Assembly: GCA_022841505.1 (NCBI GenBank)
Contig: JALHRK010000010.1
Coordinates: 1 to 45,092 of the forward strand
Reading direction: 5' to 3'
Length of the DNA: 45,092 nt
Source of the DNA: Saprospiraceae bacterium
GTDB lineage: Bacteria > Bacteroidota > Bacteroidia > Chitinophagales > Saprospiraceae
Shown: positions 25,078 through 34,106 of the stretch, piece by piece
Numbering within the stretch: the stretch's first letter is position 1
Layout: every line of letters starts with the position of its first letter
Made by a program: the position numbers and the translations under genes
The notes under the pieces: model-generated
What the model was told of the DNA's origin: nothing
What the model saw: the letters and a program-made list of their open reading frames with translations, nothing else
The model's database searches: none

Positions 25078-26088
25078 TTATTTCCCGTACCAGGCTGCGC
25101 CAAGCAGCGCCGTTTTGGGGTTCAAAATCAATTGAATCGTCATTTCTTCCAGCAAAGGCTGCATCCGTCCGACCTGAAAAAAGTGTTCGAGAAAAATGCT
25201 GCGGAACTTTTCATTCCAGATTTTTGGCAGGATGCCGCCGCCAATGTAAATGCCTCCGGTAGACTTCAATTTCAGGGCAAGATTTGAGGTCTCGATTGCC
25301 AAATATTGCACAAACAACTGCATCGTTTCTTCGCAAATCGGACAATTTTCCTGCGCAGCAAGGGCTATTGCTGCCGATGGATCACTGCTTTCTATACGTT
25401 CCCGCAAGTGGGCAGGTTCTTCTCGTTTTTTTACATCCCGAAGAAAACAATAAATCTGATGAATGCCGGGGCCGGACACCACCCTTTCCCAACTAACATG
25501 ACCAAATTGTTTTTGTAAAAAAAGCAGCAACTCCCAGTCGAATTCCGTGCGGGGCGCAAAATCCGTATGCCCGCCTTCAGTAGCGAACGGATGGAACAGT
25601 TGGCCATCCCAAATCATTCCTGCCTCGCCCAGCCCCGTACCGGGAGCAATGATGGCTATATTGCCATCCTCCGAATTGTTTCCTGAAAAAATGGTGGTCA
25701 AATCCTGCTCATTCAAAGCCGCTAAGCCATACGCTTTTGCTTCCAGGTCGTTGAGCAAAAAAACGTCAGGAATCCCCAGTTCGCGACCCAAAACTTCCGC
25801 ATCAACGCGCCAATCTAAATTCGTGGCCGTGGCTTTGCCTCGTAGTACCGGCCCGGCAAAAGCGATGCTCAATCTTTCCGGCAACGGCGCATTTCCATTG
25901 AAATTCCGAATAATTTCAGCCAGCGAGTCGAATTTTTTAGAAGGGAAAACAGCCTCTTTTTCGAGCACCATTGCCCCGTTGCGGCGTTTAAAAAGCGCCA
26001 CGTCGGTTTTAGTGCCGCCGACATCTGCTGCGAGCAAAACGGTGCCGTCTGCAATGGATTTCTTTTTTGGAAACGCAATTGGAATCAT
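25078..26088 (-). CDS. glk: Glucokinase
   Basis: 336 residues of the ROK-independent bacterial glucokinase family. The phosphate-1 motif LAADVGGTKTDVALF is near 18-32; LLNDLEAKAYGLA contains the catalytic Asp; APGTGLGEAGM binds phosphate; FATEGGHTDFAP is the glucose loop with its conserved Glu-Gly-Gly-His; GGIYIGGGILPK is the adenosine motif. It phosphorylates glucose to glucose-6-phosphate with ATP. It is monocistronic, converges with radA and is preceded by a -7 box. Confidence 0.94.
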   Translation of the reverse strand: MIPIAFPKKKSIADGTVLLAADVGGTKTDVALFKRRNGAMVLEKEAVFPSKKFDSLAEIIRNFNGNAPLPERLSIAFAGPVLRGKATATNLDWRVDAEVLGRELGIPDVFLLNDLEAKAYGLAALNEQDLTTIFSGNNSEDGNIAIIAPGTGLGEAGMIWDGQLFHPFATEGGHTDFAPRTEFDWELLLFLQKQFGHVSWERVVSGPGIHQIYCFLRDVKKREEPAHLRERIESSDPSAAIALAAQENCPICEETMQLFVQYLAIETSNLALKLKSTGGIYIGGGILPKIWNEKFRSIFLEHFFQVGRMQPLLEEMTIQLILNPKTALLGAAWYGK

Positions 26089-26123
26089 TTAATTTGAATT
26101 TTCAGTTGTCAGAAATTCAAATT

Positions 26124-26131
26124 CAAAATTA
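26124..26131 (-). promoter_or_regulatory. -7 promoter box for glucokinase
   Basis: On the minus strand TAATTTTG matches TAnnTTTG, 36 bp upstream of the ATG at 26088. Confidence 0.5.
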
Positions 26132-26249
26132 TGTTCTGCGCTTGCAGCAGACAATGACTGTGGTCATCTCTGTTGCTGACAATTGGTGGCGCGAACCTTG
26201 GAGGGATAGCATCCGGTCGGGTTTCGTATTGGCAAAGGCAGGAAAATCC

Positions 26250-26299
26250 CGGGCAGAGCCCGGGGAATAGTACACGCGAGGCGGAGCCATCGCGCGAGC
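26250..26299 (+). repeat. GGGCAGAGCCC-family repeat, copy D
   Basis: The cleanest copy: GGGCAGAGCCCGGGGAATAG, TACACGCGAGGCGGAGCC, ATCGCGCGAGC. It lies in a 402-bp gap between divergent genes. A short plus-strand frame running into it ends RAEPGE then TAG, the same tail type as at copies A and B, but no gene is recognisable upstream. The rest of the gap (26300-26490) shows no feature except A/T-rich sequence. Confidence 0.75.
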
Positions 26300-26490
26300 A
26301 ATTTTGCGACAAGCACAAGAGATTTATAGCAATCCAGATTAGATTTTGTTCACGCCACACCTTATAATAATTTCAAAAGTGACGGCTGTCTTTCAAAACC
26401 ACCTGAACGGAAACAAATCGGTGAACACCTGCCTGCTCTTCCTGTTCGGCTCTCTGAAGAACCTATTTTATTAACCAAAAACAAACCAGT

Positions 26491-29400
26491 ATGCGTAAGT
26501 TGTATGCACTACTGGCTGCGCTCTCCCTTACACTCTCTCTTACAGGGCAAACAGCCAGGGTTCAAGTCATCCACAATTCTCCCTCTCCGACCGTTGACGT
26601 TTATGCCAACGGCGCACTCCTGCTTGACGATTTTGTATTCCGAACCGCAACGCCATTTGTTGACCTGCCCGCCGGCGTGGAAATTGACCTCGCGGTTGCT
26701 CCGGGTAACAGTACTTCCGTAAATGACGCCATTGCTACTTTTGAAAACATTGTACTCGACGAAACAAAAACGTACGTGATTTCAGCCGGCGGCATTGTTG
26801 GCGACAACGACTATCCCTTCACCTTGCAAGTGACCGACGCCGGTCTGGAAGCTTCCGGCAACGATCAGGTTCAGGTGAATGTGCTCCACGGCTCACCCGG
26901 CGCTCCCAATGTGGACGTCAGTGTTTTTGGCGGCGGTGATTTGGTTACAAATCTTGTCTACGGGAATTACTCCAGCTACCTTGGCGTGCCGGCAGGACTG
27001 TATTTACTGGAAATAAAAGCAGCAGGTACGCCCGACGTTGTGGCAACCTTTACGGCAGATCTGAGCGCATTGAGCGGCCAGGCACTGACGGTGTTTGCGT
27101 CCGGTATTTTGGGTGGCGACCCGGCGTTTGGGTTGTTTGCGGCACTGGCAGACGGCACGGTCGTGGAACTGCCCCTAACAGAATTTGCCCGGGTCCAGGT
27201 GATCCACAATTCCCCGTCCCCAGACGTTGACGTGTATGCCAACGGCGCACTCCTGCTTGACGATTTTGTATTCCGCACCGCAACGCCCTTTGTTGACCTG
27301 CCCGCCGGCGTGGAAATTGACCTCGCGGTTGCTCCGGGTAACAGTACTTCCGTAAATGACGCCATTGCTACTTTTGAAAACATTGTACTCGACGAAACGA
27401 AAACGTACGTGATTTCAGCCAGCGGCATTGTTGGCGACAACGACTATCCCTTCACCTTGCAAGTGACCGACGCCGGTCTGGAAGCTTCCGGCAGTGCTTT
27501 TGTTCAGGTGAATGTGCTCCACGGTTCGCCCGGCGCTCCCAATGTGGACGTCAGTGTTCGCGGCGGCGGCGATCTGGTCACCGATCTTGCCTACGGGAGT
27601 TACTCCGGTTACCTTGGCGTGCCGGCAGGCGTTTATGATTTAGACATAAAAGCTGCAGGTTCATCAACCGTAGTGGCAACGTTTACAGCAGACTTGAGCG
27701 CACTGAGCGGCCAGGCACTGACGGTGTTTGCATCTGGTATTTTGGGTGGCGACCCGGCGTTTGGGTTGTTTGCAGCACTGGCAGACGGCACGGTGGTGGA
27801 ACTGCCGCAAGCATTTTTTGCGCGGGCTCAAATTGTGCACAACTCGCCCTCGCCGACTGTGGACATTTATGCCAACGGCGAATTGTTCATCAACGATTTC
27901 GAGTTCCGCACCGCTACGCCATTTGTTGACCTGCCTGCCGGTGTTGAAATTGACATCGCGGTGGCACTCGGCAACAGTACCTCAGTTGACGATGCCTTGT
28001 TTAATTTCGACAACTTAGTTTTTGAAGCCGATAAGAACTACGTCATTTTTGCAAATGGGATCGCCGGAGATCCGGACTTTCCTTTCACCCTGGCGGTAAC
28101 GGATGCTGGTCGGGAAGAAGGGATAGACCCGGACGCTTTTGACGTTTCCGTTTTCCACGGATCGCCAGGCGCGCCTCCGGTTGATGTTTTTGATTTCCCT
28201 GAATTTCAGTTGGTGGATAGCCTTGCGTATGGCAATTTCACCCCGTATGCTTCCTTACCGGTCAACCAGTATATCCTCGATGTGCGCCCGGAAGGAACTG
28301 CAACAACAGTTGGCTACTTCCTGGCCGATGTTACCGATCTGGGCGGCAGCGCAGGGGTCATATTTGCGTCCGGTCAGTTAGGCGGCGATCCTGGTTTCGA
28401 CTTATTGGTTGTATTCCCGGACGGGACTGTTGGAACGTTATTGCCCCTCGCTCCGGTACAAATCATCCACAATTCACCTTCTCCAATTGCCAGTACGGTA
28501 GATATTTGGGTGAACAATGCCGTGAAAATTGTTGAAGACCTGTCGTTCCGCAACGCAGAACCCTTCACATTTTACCCGGCGCGTTTCCCGCTGACGTTTG
28601 GCGTGGCAGCTGCCAACAGCCAAACACCTGCGGACATCCTGATCAACGCAGGCACGCTTACCCTGGAAGATGGAAAAACGTACACGGTTATTGCAAACGG
28701 CATTCCTGGCGACGCAACTTACCCATTTGAGCTTGCCGTCAACAGCAGTGCACGCATCTTCTCTGAATCAGATGACCAGGTTGACGTGGCGGCTTTCCAT
28801 GGCTCGCCGGGAGCGCCTAATGTGGATGTAGACGTCCGCGGAATTGGGAATGTGATTGACAATTTAGCTTACGGCGATTATTCCGGCTACCTCAATATTG
28901 ATCCGGATCAGTATTTTCTTGAAATCCGTGCCAACGGCAGCCCCGATCTTGTGGGTACTTTTGTAGCAGACCTGAGCCCTCTGGCCGGACTTTCAACAGT
29001 GGTTTTTGCCTCCGGGCAATTGGGACAGGATCCGGCTTTTGGTTTGTTTGCTGCTTTGCCGAACGGAACGGTTGTTGAACTGACGCCGGTGTCACGCGTG
29101 CAGATTATCCACAACTCGCCCGAGCCAACCGTAGACCTTTACATTGATGGCGAACTGGCGGTTGATGACCTCGCTTTCCGCGAAGCGACGCCATTCCTCG
29201 ACGCAGAAACGCGCATTCCTTATGAGATTGCTGTTGCTCCTGCCAATAGCCAGTCGGTCGCAGACGCCATTGCCACGTTCAGTGGGGTGACTTTTGAAGA
29301 TGGAAAATCCTATGTCGTTTTTGCAACAGGTGTGGTTGGGGATCCTGAAACGCCCTTTGACCTGCGTATTTTTGACGCAGCCCGCGAGCGTTCCGAAAAC

Positions 29401-30015
29401 CCGGACAATGTAGATATTTTGCTCTACCACGGGGCGCCGGACGCACCGGAAGTGGACGTCGTTGCAGCAGGTGTAGGCGTCATTTTCGACAACATCGCTT
29501 ATGGCGAATTCAGCGCCGATTACCTGAGCGTGCCCGCAGCGACCTACACGCTGAACGTGACGCCTGCTACTGATAATACGGTTATTGTAAAATCTTACAC
29601 AGCCCCGCTGGAAGGCTTTGCCGGAGGCGCCGGCGTTGCTTTTGCAACAGGTTTTCTGGCGGATGAGCCTGCGTTTGGCGTATGGGTGGCTTTACCGGAT
29701 GGAACGACGTTCCCGCTTTCGGAAATTGTGGCTTCCGAAGAGGTCAAAGCGCTGTTGCCTGGTTTCCGGATCATGCCGAACCCGGTCACGGATCTCGCAC
29801 AAATTGAATTGACTTTCGCAGATGCAGCGGATAATGTAAGCCTGATTATTTCGGATGCAACCGGTAAAACGTTGCAAACGCGCACCCTGGGCAACCAGTT
29901 TGCCGGAACGCAAACCGTCGCATTAGACGCCACAAACCTGGCGCAAGGCGTTCATTTCTGCACGATTGTGACGGAAAAGGGCGTGATTACGAAGCGTTTT
30001 GTAGTGACACGGTGA
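26491..30015 (+). CDS. Secreted protein of five tandem DUF4397-type repeats with T9SS sorting domain
   Basis: 1174 residues. The signal peptide is MRKLYALLAALSLTLSLTGQ. Five tandem units of about 211 residues follow; their RVQVIHNSPSP-type starts are encoded at 26569, 27202, 27835, 28465 and 29107. Each unit has two related DUF4397-like halves, the first with HNSPSPTVDVYANG and the second with LHGSPGAPNVDV and YGNYSSYLGVPAG, so ten beta-sandwich-like modules in all. Units 1 and 2 are nearly identical; 3 to 5 are diverged. The C-terminus (FRIMPNPVTD to VITKRFVVTR) is a T9SS type A sorting domain. Probably a surface or released fibre-like adhesin; function inferred only from architecture. Confidence 0.92.
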   Translation: MRKLYALLAALSLTLSLTGQTARVQVIHNSPSPTVDVYANGALLLDDFVFRTATPFVDLPAGVEIDLAVAPGNSTSVNDAIATFENIVLDETKTYVISAGGIVGDNDYPFTLQVTDAGLEASGNDQVQVNVLHGSPGAPNVDVSVFGGGDLVTNLVYGNYSSYLGVPAGLYLLEIKAAGTPDVVATFTADLSALSGQALTVFASGILGGDPAFGLFAALADGTVVELPLTEFARVQVIHNSPSPDVDVYANGALLLDDFVFRTATPFVDLPAGVEIDLAVAPGNSTSVNDAIATFENIVLDETKTYVISASGIVGDNDYPFTLQVTDAGLEASGSAFVQVNVLHGSPGAPNVDVSVRGGGDLVTDLAYGSYSGYLGVPAGVYDLDIKAAGSSTVVATFTADLSALSGQALTVFASGILGGDPAFGLFAALADGTVVELPQAFFARAQIVHNSPSPTVDIYANGELFINDFEFRTATPFVDLPAGVEIDIAVALGNSTSVDDALFNFDNLVFEADKNYVIFANGIAGDPDFPFTLAVTDAGREEGIDPDAFDVSVFHGSPGAPPVDVFDFPEFQLVDSLAYGNFTPYASLPVNQYILDVRPEGTATTVGYFLADVTDLGGSAGVIFASGQLGGDPGFDLLVVFPDGTVGTLLPLAPVQIIHNSPSPIASTVDIWVNNAVKIVEDLSFRNAEPFTFYPARFPLTFGVAAANSQTPADILINAGTLTLEDGKTYTVIANGIPGDATYPFELAVNSSARIFSESDDQVDVAAFHGSPGAPNVDVDVRGIGNVIDNLAYGDYSGYLNIDPDQYFLEIRANGSPDLVGTFVADLSPLAGLSTVVFASGQLGQDPAFGLFAALPNGTVVELTPVSRVQIIHNSPEPTVDLYIDGELAVDDLAFREATPFLDAETRIPYEIAVAPANSQSVADAIATFSGVTFEDGKSYVVFATGVVGDPETPFDLRIFDAARERSENPDNVDILLYHGAPDAPEVDVVAAGVGVIFDNIAYGEFSADYLSVPAATYTLNVTPATDNTVIVKSYTAPLEGFAGGAGVAFATGFLADEPAFGVWVALPDGTTFPLSEIVASEEVKALLPGFRIMPNPVTDLAQIELTFADAADNVSLIISDATGKTLQTRTLGNQFAGTQTVALDATNLAQGVHFCTIVTEKGVITKRFVVTR

Positions 30016-30040
30016 GATAATTTAGCATTATAAATTTGGA

Positions 30041-30079
30041 CAGGCGGGTCGGTGTATGTCGGCTCGCCTGATTTTTTTA
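30041..30079 (+). terminator. Rho-independent terminator after the DUF4397 array gene
   Basis: CAGGCGGGTCG pairs with CGGCTCGCCTG around a short loop and is followed by ATTTTTTTA. This is the classic stem plus T-run, about 25 bp after the stop. Confidence 0.8.
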
Positions 30080-30338
30080 TGAGAAGAAAACCGGTGGCCG
30101 GCTGCTTCGAATCATTCAGGAAGAACCGGAGTCCCCGCATCCTTTTTTGCGCACCACGCTTGAAAAAACACCGGAAAAGGAAATTGATGAATTGGTGATC
30201 ACGCTGGAGCTCTCACAGGAAGTGAAACCAATACTTGAAGTACTCATTAGAAAATGGGTGGTGGACGCCGCAGAGAAAGAGGCCATGTCCGCTTATTCAA
30301 GAAACACTTCGGAATACACCATTCAAACCATAACTTGA
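30078..30338 (+). pseudogene. Open frame without ATG, possible truncated gene
   Basis: The frame is open from just after the terminator to the stop at 30336-30338 and reads KKTGGRLLRIIQEEPESPHP, then continues EKEIDELVITLELSQEVKPI and LEVLIRKWVVDAAEKEA. Its composition is that of a real soluble helical protein, but it has no ATG; the only candidate is TTG at 30147, which leaves 63 residues. The 5' end may have been lost or may lie in the terminator region. No family recognised. Confidence 0.35.
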
Positions 30339-30396
30339 GGTTTTCATGCATGGATATTGAAGCTTTCCTTAGCTTTTGCAGCCTTTACGAAAGATT

Positions 30397-30492
30397 ATTT
30401 CCCGCAAAGTCCGCAAAGCGTGACACCCTCTTAGCGCCCTTTGCGAAATCGAAGATTCACGATAGTAAACCTTAGCGAACTTCGCGGGAAAT
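30397..30492. repeat. Inverted repeat TTTCCCGCAAAG/CTTCGCGGGAAA
   Basis: ATTTCCCGCAAAGT at 30397-30410 is mirrored by ACTTCGCGGGAAAT at 30479-30492 with one mismatch; inner words GCAAAGCG and CCTTAGCG add partial pairing. It lies between the possible gene fragment and the convergent LuxC-type gene. Confidence 0.55.
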
Positions 30493-30563
30493 TTTTGCGG
30501 GAAACTTAAATGCAGAGAAGAACACAAAAATGCTGTTCGTCAAAGCCTTCATTTTTAAATAAT

Positions 30564-31580
30564 TCATAATTTGACCAGAAACGCCATCGTATCCACCCCA
30601 TCCGCATAATCCTCCAAACCAGGTTGCTGTGCTTTGCCGAAAGGCACAACCGGCAGTGCGATGGTCGCTGCGTTTGCCACGATGCATTGAATCTCAGCGC
30701 TTCGGTTGCTGAGTTCTGCTTCCAGATCGGTAATTGAGTCGTAAAATTCGTAATACAGGCAGGAGACCGGCGAAGCGATGGCCGTATTTTCTATCAATAC
30801 GATGCCGTTGCCCATCAGGTAAGGCTCGCGGCTGAGCATGCAGAGGGCTAAGTTGTAGTCAAAATTGTTTTTGTATTTGTCGTGCAACACCACTTCCCGG
30901 TACTCCGTCAGCAGTTCAAGCAAGGGAATAAAATCGTATCCGCGCGGTGCATAGAGTTTCGACACATTGCGGCAGCCCATCCCAAAATAGGAAAAAATAT
31001 CGCTGCCCAACGCCAGCAATTCGGCGTCCGTTTCCGTGCCGCTCAACACGGCAGCGGCATTGCGGTTTTTGCGGATGATGTGCGGTTTTTTGCCAAAATA
31101 AGCTTCAAAATAACGGGCCGTATTGTTGCTGCCGGTGGCAATGGTGGCGTCAAGGTCGTGCAGACGGTCGGCAATTTCAAAATAATCGGCCGTACGCAGG
31201 TCAATTTTTTCCAACACTTTCAGCAGGTACGGCAACAGGTAAGCGTCTTTTTCGGATAGCTTGATTTTGGCTTTGTGGCCCGCTGCAAAAACACACATGA
31301 CATCGTGAAAACCCACTAAAGGCAGGTTGCCCGCCATCACCAAACCCACGGTTTTTGGCGCAGCCGGCTCCGGTATTTCGTATTGCGAAAGCCAGTTTTG
31401 GAGCTTGTTTGCATCCAAAAATTCCTGTGCGATGGCTTGTACCGCCTGTTCCTGATTCGCCAGCGTAAACCACAGGTTGTTGTGGTACGTCCGGTGCATC
31501 ACGGCCCGCAGGTATTCGTCTTCCCCAAGCAGGTGTTCACCAAGGGCGGTGAGGGCGTTGATTCGTTCCTGGAAATGCAT
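30564..31580 (-). CDS. Acyl-CoA reductase (LuxC family)
   Basis: 338 residues, cytoplasmic. Contains VGLVMAGNLPLVGFHDVMCV (79-98), IATGSNNTARYFEAYF (nucleotide region) and the catalytic cysteine C203 in YFGMGCRNVSKLY, the LuxC/ALDH-like signature. The family reduces acyl-CoA or acyl groups to fatty aldehyde with NADPH. No luciferase or LuxD/LuxE genes are near; in Bacteroidota such single LuxC proteins occur beside general metabolic genes and their aldehyde use is unknown. It probably shares a transcript with nothing, being flanked by palindromes on both sides. Confidence 0.88.
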   Translation of the reverse strand: MHFQERINALTALGEHLLGEDEYLRAVMHRTYHNNLWFTLANQEQAVQAIAQEFLDANKLQNWLSQYEIPEPAAPKTVGLVMAGNLPLVGFHDVMCVFAAGHKAKIKLSEKDAYLLPYLLKVLEKIDLRTADYFEIADRLHDLDATIATGSNNTARYFEAYFGKKPHIIRKNRNAAAVLSGTETDAELLALGSDIFSYFGMGCRNVSKLYAPRGYDFIPLLELLTEYREVVLHDKYKNNFDYNLALCMLSREPYLMGNGIVLIENTAIASPVSCLYYEFYDSITDLEAELSNRSAEIQCIVANAATIALPVVPFGKAQQPGLEDYADGVDTMAFLVKL

Positions 31581-31598
31581 GTTAAGTATTATTAGTTG

Positions 31599-31679
31599 GG
31601 GCAGAAAATTTTCTGCCCTTACCCATATTGGCAGAAAATTTTCTGCCCTGAATATTGGGCGACCACGAGGGTCTCGCCC
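31599..31679. repeat. Twin palindromes GGCAGAAAATTTTCTGCC plus a third hairpin
   Basis: GGGCAGAAAATTTTCTGCCC (31599-31618) and GGCAGAAAATTTTCTGCC (31630-31647) are perfect palindromes 11 bp apart. The second is nested in an outer arm pair CCCATATT/AATATTGGG. A third stem GGGCGA...TCTCGCCC (31657-31679) ends on the stop codon of the pseudouridine synthase gene. The cluster lies between the LuxC-type gene start and the end of the synthase gene, both on the minus strand, so it may end synthase transcription. Confidence 0.75.
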
Positions 31680-32761
31680 TACTCCTCCTCATCCGGCGCC
31701 GGCGCACTCCCTCCATCCTTCCGAACCGCCACATACCCGCGCCACGCATCGAGCGCCGACTGGAAATCTTCTGGCAGTTCGCTTTCAAAATACATGCGTT
31801 TGCCGGTGGTGGGGTGTTCGAAGCCGAGCGATTTGGCGTGCAGTGCCTGCCGGGGCATCATCGAAAAACATTTTTCCACAAACAATTTATACCGGCTGAA
31901 AATAGCGCCCCGCCTGATGCTGTCGCCGCCGTATTTGTCATCGCTGAAAAGCGGGTGACCGATCATTTGCATGTGTACCCGGATCTGGTGGGTGCGCCCG
32001 GTTTCGAGGTTGCACTGCACCAAACTCACGTAATACAGGCTTTCGAGGACTTTGTAGTGCGTAACGGCCCATTTGCCCATATCGCCTTCCGGGAAAGCGG
32101 TGAACAATTTCCGAAACCGGGGGTGTCGCCCCACGTGCGCTTCAATGGTGCCCGTTTTTTCTTTGGGTTCGCCCCAAACCAACGCCCAGTAGGTGCGTTC
32201 GGTGGTATGGTAATAAAACTGCTTCGACAAATGCGCCATGGCGTATTCCGTTTTGGCCACCACCATCAGTCCGGTCGTGTTTTTGTCAATGCGGTGAACT
32301 AAGCCGAGCCGGTCTTCGGCGTTGCCGTCCAACACGGGTAGGCTCCGGAAATGGTAAGCCAGTGCGTTCACCAACGTGCCTTTGTAATTCCCCACCCCCG
32401 GATGCACCGGCATGCCGGAGGGTTTGTTGATGACCATCAGGTCGTCGTCTTCGTAAACGATGTTGAGCGGAATATTTTGGGGAAAAACGCGGATACCCTC
32501 GCCGCGCGGTCGCGGCAGGATGATGGTAATTTGTTGAAGCGGTTTGATTTTAAAATTGGGCTTCACGGGCTTGCCATCCACCATGACGGAAGCGGCGCGA
32601 ATCGCGTTCTGAATGCGGTTGCGCGACGTATTTTCCAGCCGGTCCATCAAAAACTTGTCAATCCTGATAGAAGACTGCTTTGGATCTACATCAATGACCT
32701 GTTGAAAAAAATAGTCGTCGTCGAATCTTCTTCGGTTTTTCTCCTCCATCCTGTTGATCAT
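31679..32761 (-). CDS. RluD-type 23S rRNA pseudouridine synthase (RluA family)
   Basis: 360 residues. An S4 RNA-binding domain (SSIRIDKFLMDRLENTSRNRIQ, about 30-95) precedes the catalytic domain with YEDDDLMVINKPSGMPVHP, the active-site D159 in VHRIDKNTTG, and LETGRTHQIRVHM. It isomerises uridine in rRNA, most likely positions equivalent to the RluD sites. Start at MINR (32761) or four residues later at MEEK (32749); both possible. The C-terminal extension is acidic (PAPDEEE), and its stop is shared with a palindrome. Confidence 0.92.
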   Translation of the reverse strand: MINRMEEKNRRRFDDDYFFQQVIDVDPKQSSIRIDKFLMDRLENTSRNRIQNAIRAASVMVDGKPVKPNFKIKPLQQITIILPRPRGEGIRVFPQNIPLNIVYEDDDLMVINKPSGMPVHPGVGNYKGTLVNALAYHFRSLPVLDGNAEDRLGLVHRIDKNTTGLMVVAKTEYAMAHLSKQFYYHTTERTYWALVWGEPKEKTGTIEAHVGRHPRFRKLFTAFPEGDMGKWAVTHYKVLESLYYVSLVQCNLETGRTHQIRVHMQMIGHPLFSDDKYGGDSIRRGAIFSRYKLFVEKCFSMMPRQALHAKSLGFEHPTTGKRMYFESELPEDFQSALDAWRGYVAVRKDGGSAPAPDEEE

Positions 32762-32912
32762 AAAACACGCTATACGGTTAGGTTTTGGTTAATGGGTCTG
32801 CAAAGTTGCACTTTTTCACAGCGCATTTGCGATTTCACAAAATTAAAGCAAGTTTGGTCGTTGCCAAAAAGAGTTTTTCAGTTCTTTGTCACTTCAACAA
32901 GTTTAAAAACGC

Positions 32913-34106
32913 ATGAAGAATAACATTGGTTTTGATTCGCTTTGCGCAAAAGAGTCGAAAGACCCGCGCACCACGGCGCCGCACGTGCTGCCGATTTATG
33001 CCACCTCGTCTTTTGCACTCGAGTCGGTTGACCAGGGCATTGACATTTTTACCGGCAAAACTGCCGGCCACGTGTATGGCCGCTACGGAAATCCGACCAT
33101 CGAAGCAGTGGCGGAAAAAATTGCCACCCTCGAAACGCATGGATTGGAGGTTGAGGCGCACGGCATCCTGTTTAGTTCGGGCATGTCGGCCATTGCCACA
33201 CTGATGATGGCGGTGTTGAAAAGCGGCGATAAAATCCTGACGCAGGGCAATCTATACGGCGGCACCACGGAGTTGTTTTTAAAGATTTTCGAACCGCTCG
33301 GCATCGAAACCATCCTCACCGACCTGAAAGACCTGAACCGGGTAGAGGAATTGGTGCGTTCGGATGCCCGCATCCGAATGTTGTATTTTGAAACGCCGGC
33401 CAATCCGACGCTTGCCTGCGTGGACATCGCCGCGTTGTCGGACATCGCCCGGCGGCATGGGCGTTTCAGCGCGGTGGACAATACCTTTTGCACGCCTTAC
33501 CTGCAACAACCTTTCCAATCTGGGGTGGATTTCATTGTGCATTCCACCACCAAATACCTGAATGGCCACGGCAATTCAATCGCTGGCGCGCTCGTGGGCC
33601 GCGATTTGGACCTGATGAAAGGCCGCGTTTGGCAAGCCATGAAGCTAACCGGTACCAATGCCAACCCCTGGGATGCCTGGCTCACACACAACGGTATGAA
33701 AACCCTGACGCTGCGCATGGATCGCCACAGCGCCAATGCTTTAGCGGTCGCCCAATTCCTGGAAAACCACCCAAAAGTGGAGCGTGTGAATTATAACGGG
33801 CTCCCCTCCCACCCTGACCACGCTTTGGCGAAAAAGCAAATGCGCGCGTTCGGCGGCATGCTCAGTTTTGAATTGAAAGGCGGTCTGGAAGCGGGCATCC
33901 ACCTGATGAACAGCATGCGTTTCTGCACGTTAGCCCCTACGCTAGGCGACGTGGATACGCTGGCACTGCACCCGGCTTCGATGTCGCACATCAATATTCC
34001 GAAGGAGGTGCGGTTGCAGAATGGGATTACGGATGGGTTGGTACGGTTGTCGGTTGGGATTGAAAATGCCGGAGATATTATTGCGGATTTGGAGGGGGGG
34101 ATGTAA
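32913..34106 (+). CDS. PLP-dependent Cys/Met metabolism enzyme (methionine gamma-lyase/cystathionine gamma-lyase type)
   Basis: 397 residues. Seen: YGRYGNPT (cofactor phosphate site of the neighbouring subunit), FSSGMSAIATLMMAVL, NLYGGTTELF, VDNTFCTPYLQQP with the pyridine-binding Asp, and the Schiff-base K214 in HSTTKYLNGHG. The C-terminus LRLSVGIE-type motif (VRLSVGIENAGDIIADL) is intact. Members of this fold type I group cleave or form C-S bonds of methionine, cystathionine or homocysteine; the exact reaction cannot be fixed from sequence reading. It converges with the next gene with directly adjacent stops. Confidence 0.9.
   Translation: MKNNIGFDSLCAKESKDPRTTAPHVLPIYATSSFALESVDQGIDIFTGKTAGHVYGRYGNPTIEAVAEKIATLETHGLEVEAHGILFSSGMSAIATLMMAVLKSGDKILTQGNLYGGTTELFLKIFEPLGIETILTDLKDLNRVEELVRSDARIRMLYFETPANPTLACVDIAALSDIARRHGRFSAVDNTFCTPYLQQPFQSGVDFIVHSTTKYLNGHGNSIAGALVGRDLDLMKGRVWQAMKLTGTNANPWDAWLTHNGMKTLTLRMDRHSANALAVAQFLENHPKVERVNYNGLPSHPDHALAKKQMRAFGGMLSFELKGGLEAGIHLMNSMRFCTLAPTLGDVDTLALHPASMSHINIPKEVRLQNGITDGLVRLSVGIENAGDIIADLEGGM

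Noticed and set aside
30564-31580. Bioluminescence (lux) operon
   Set aside because: No luxA, luxB, luxD or luxE nearby; LuxC-family reductases occur in other contexts.
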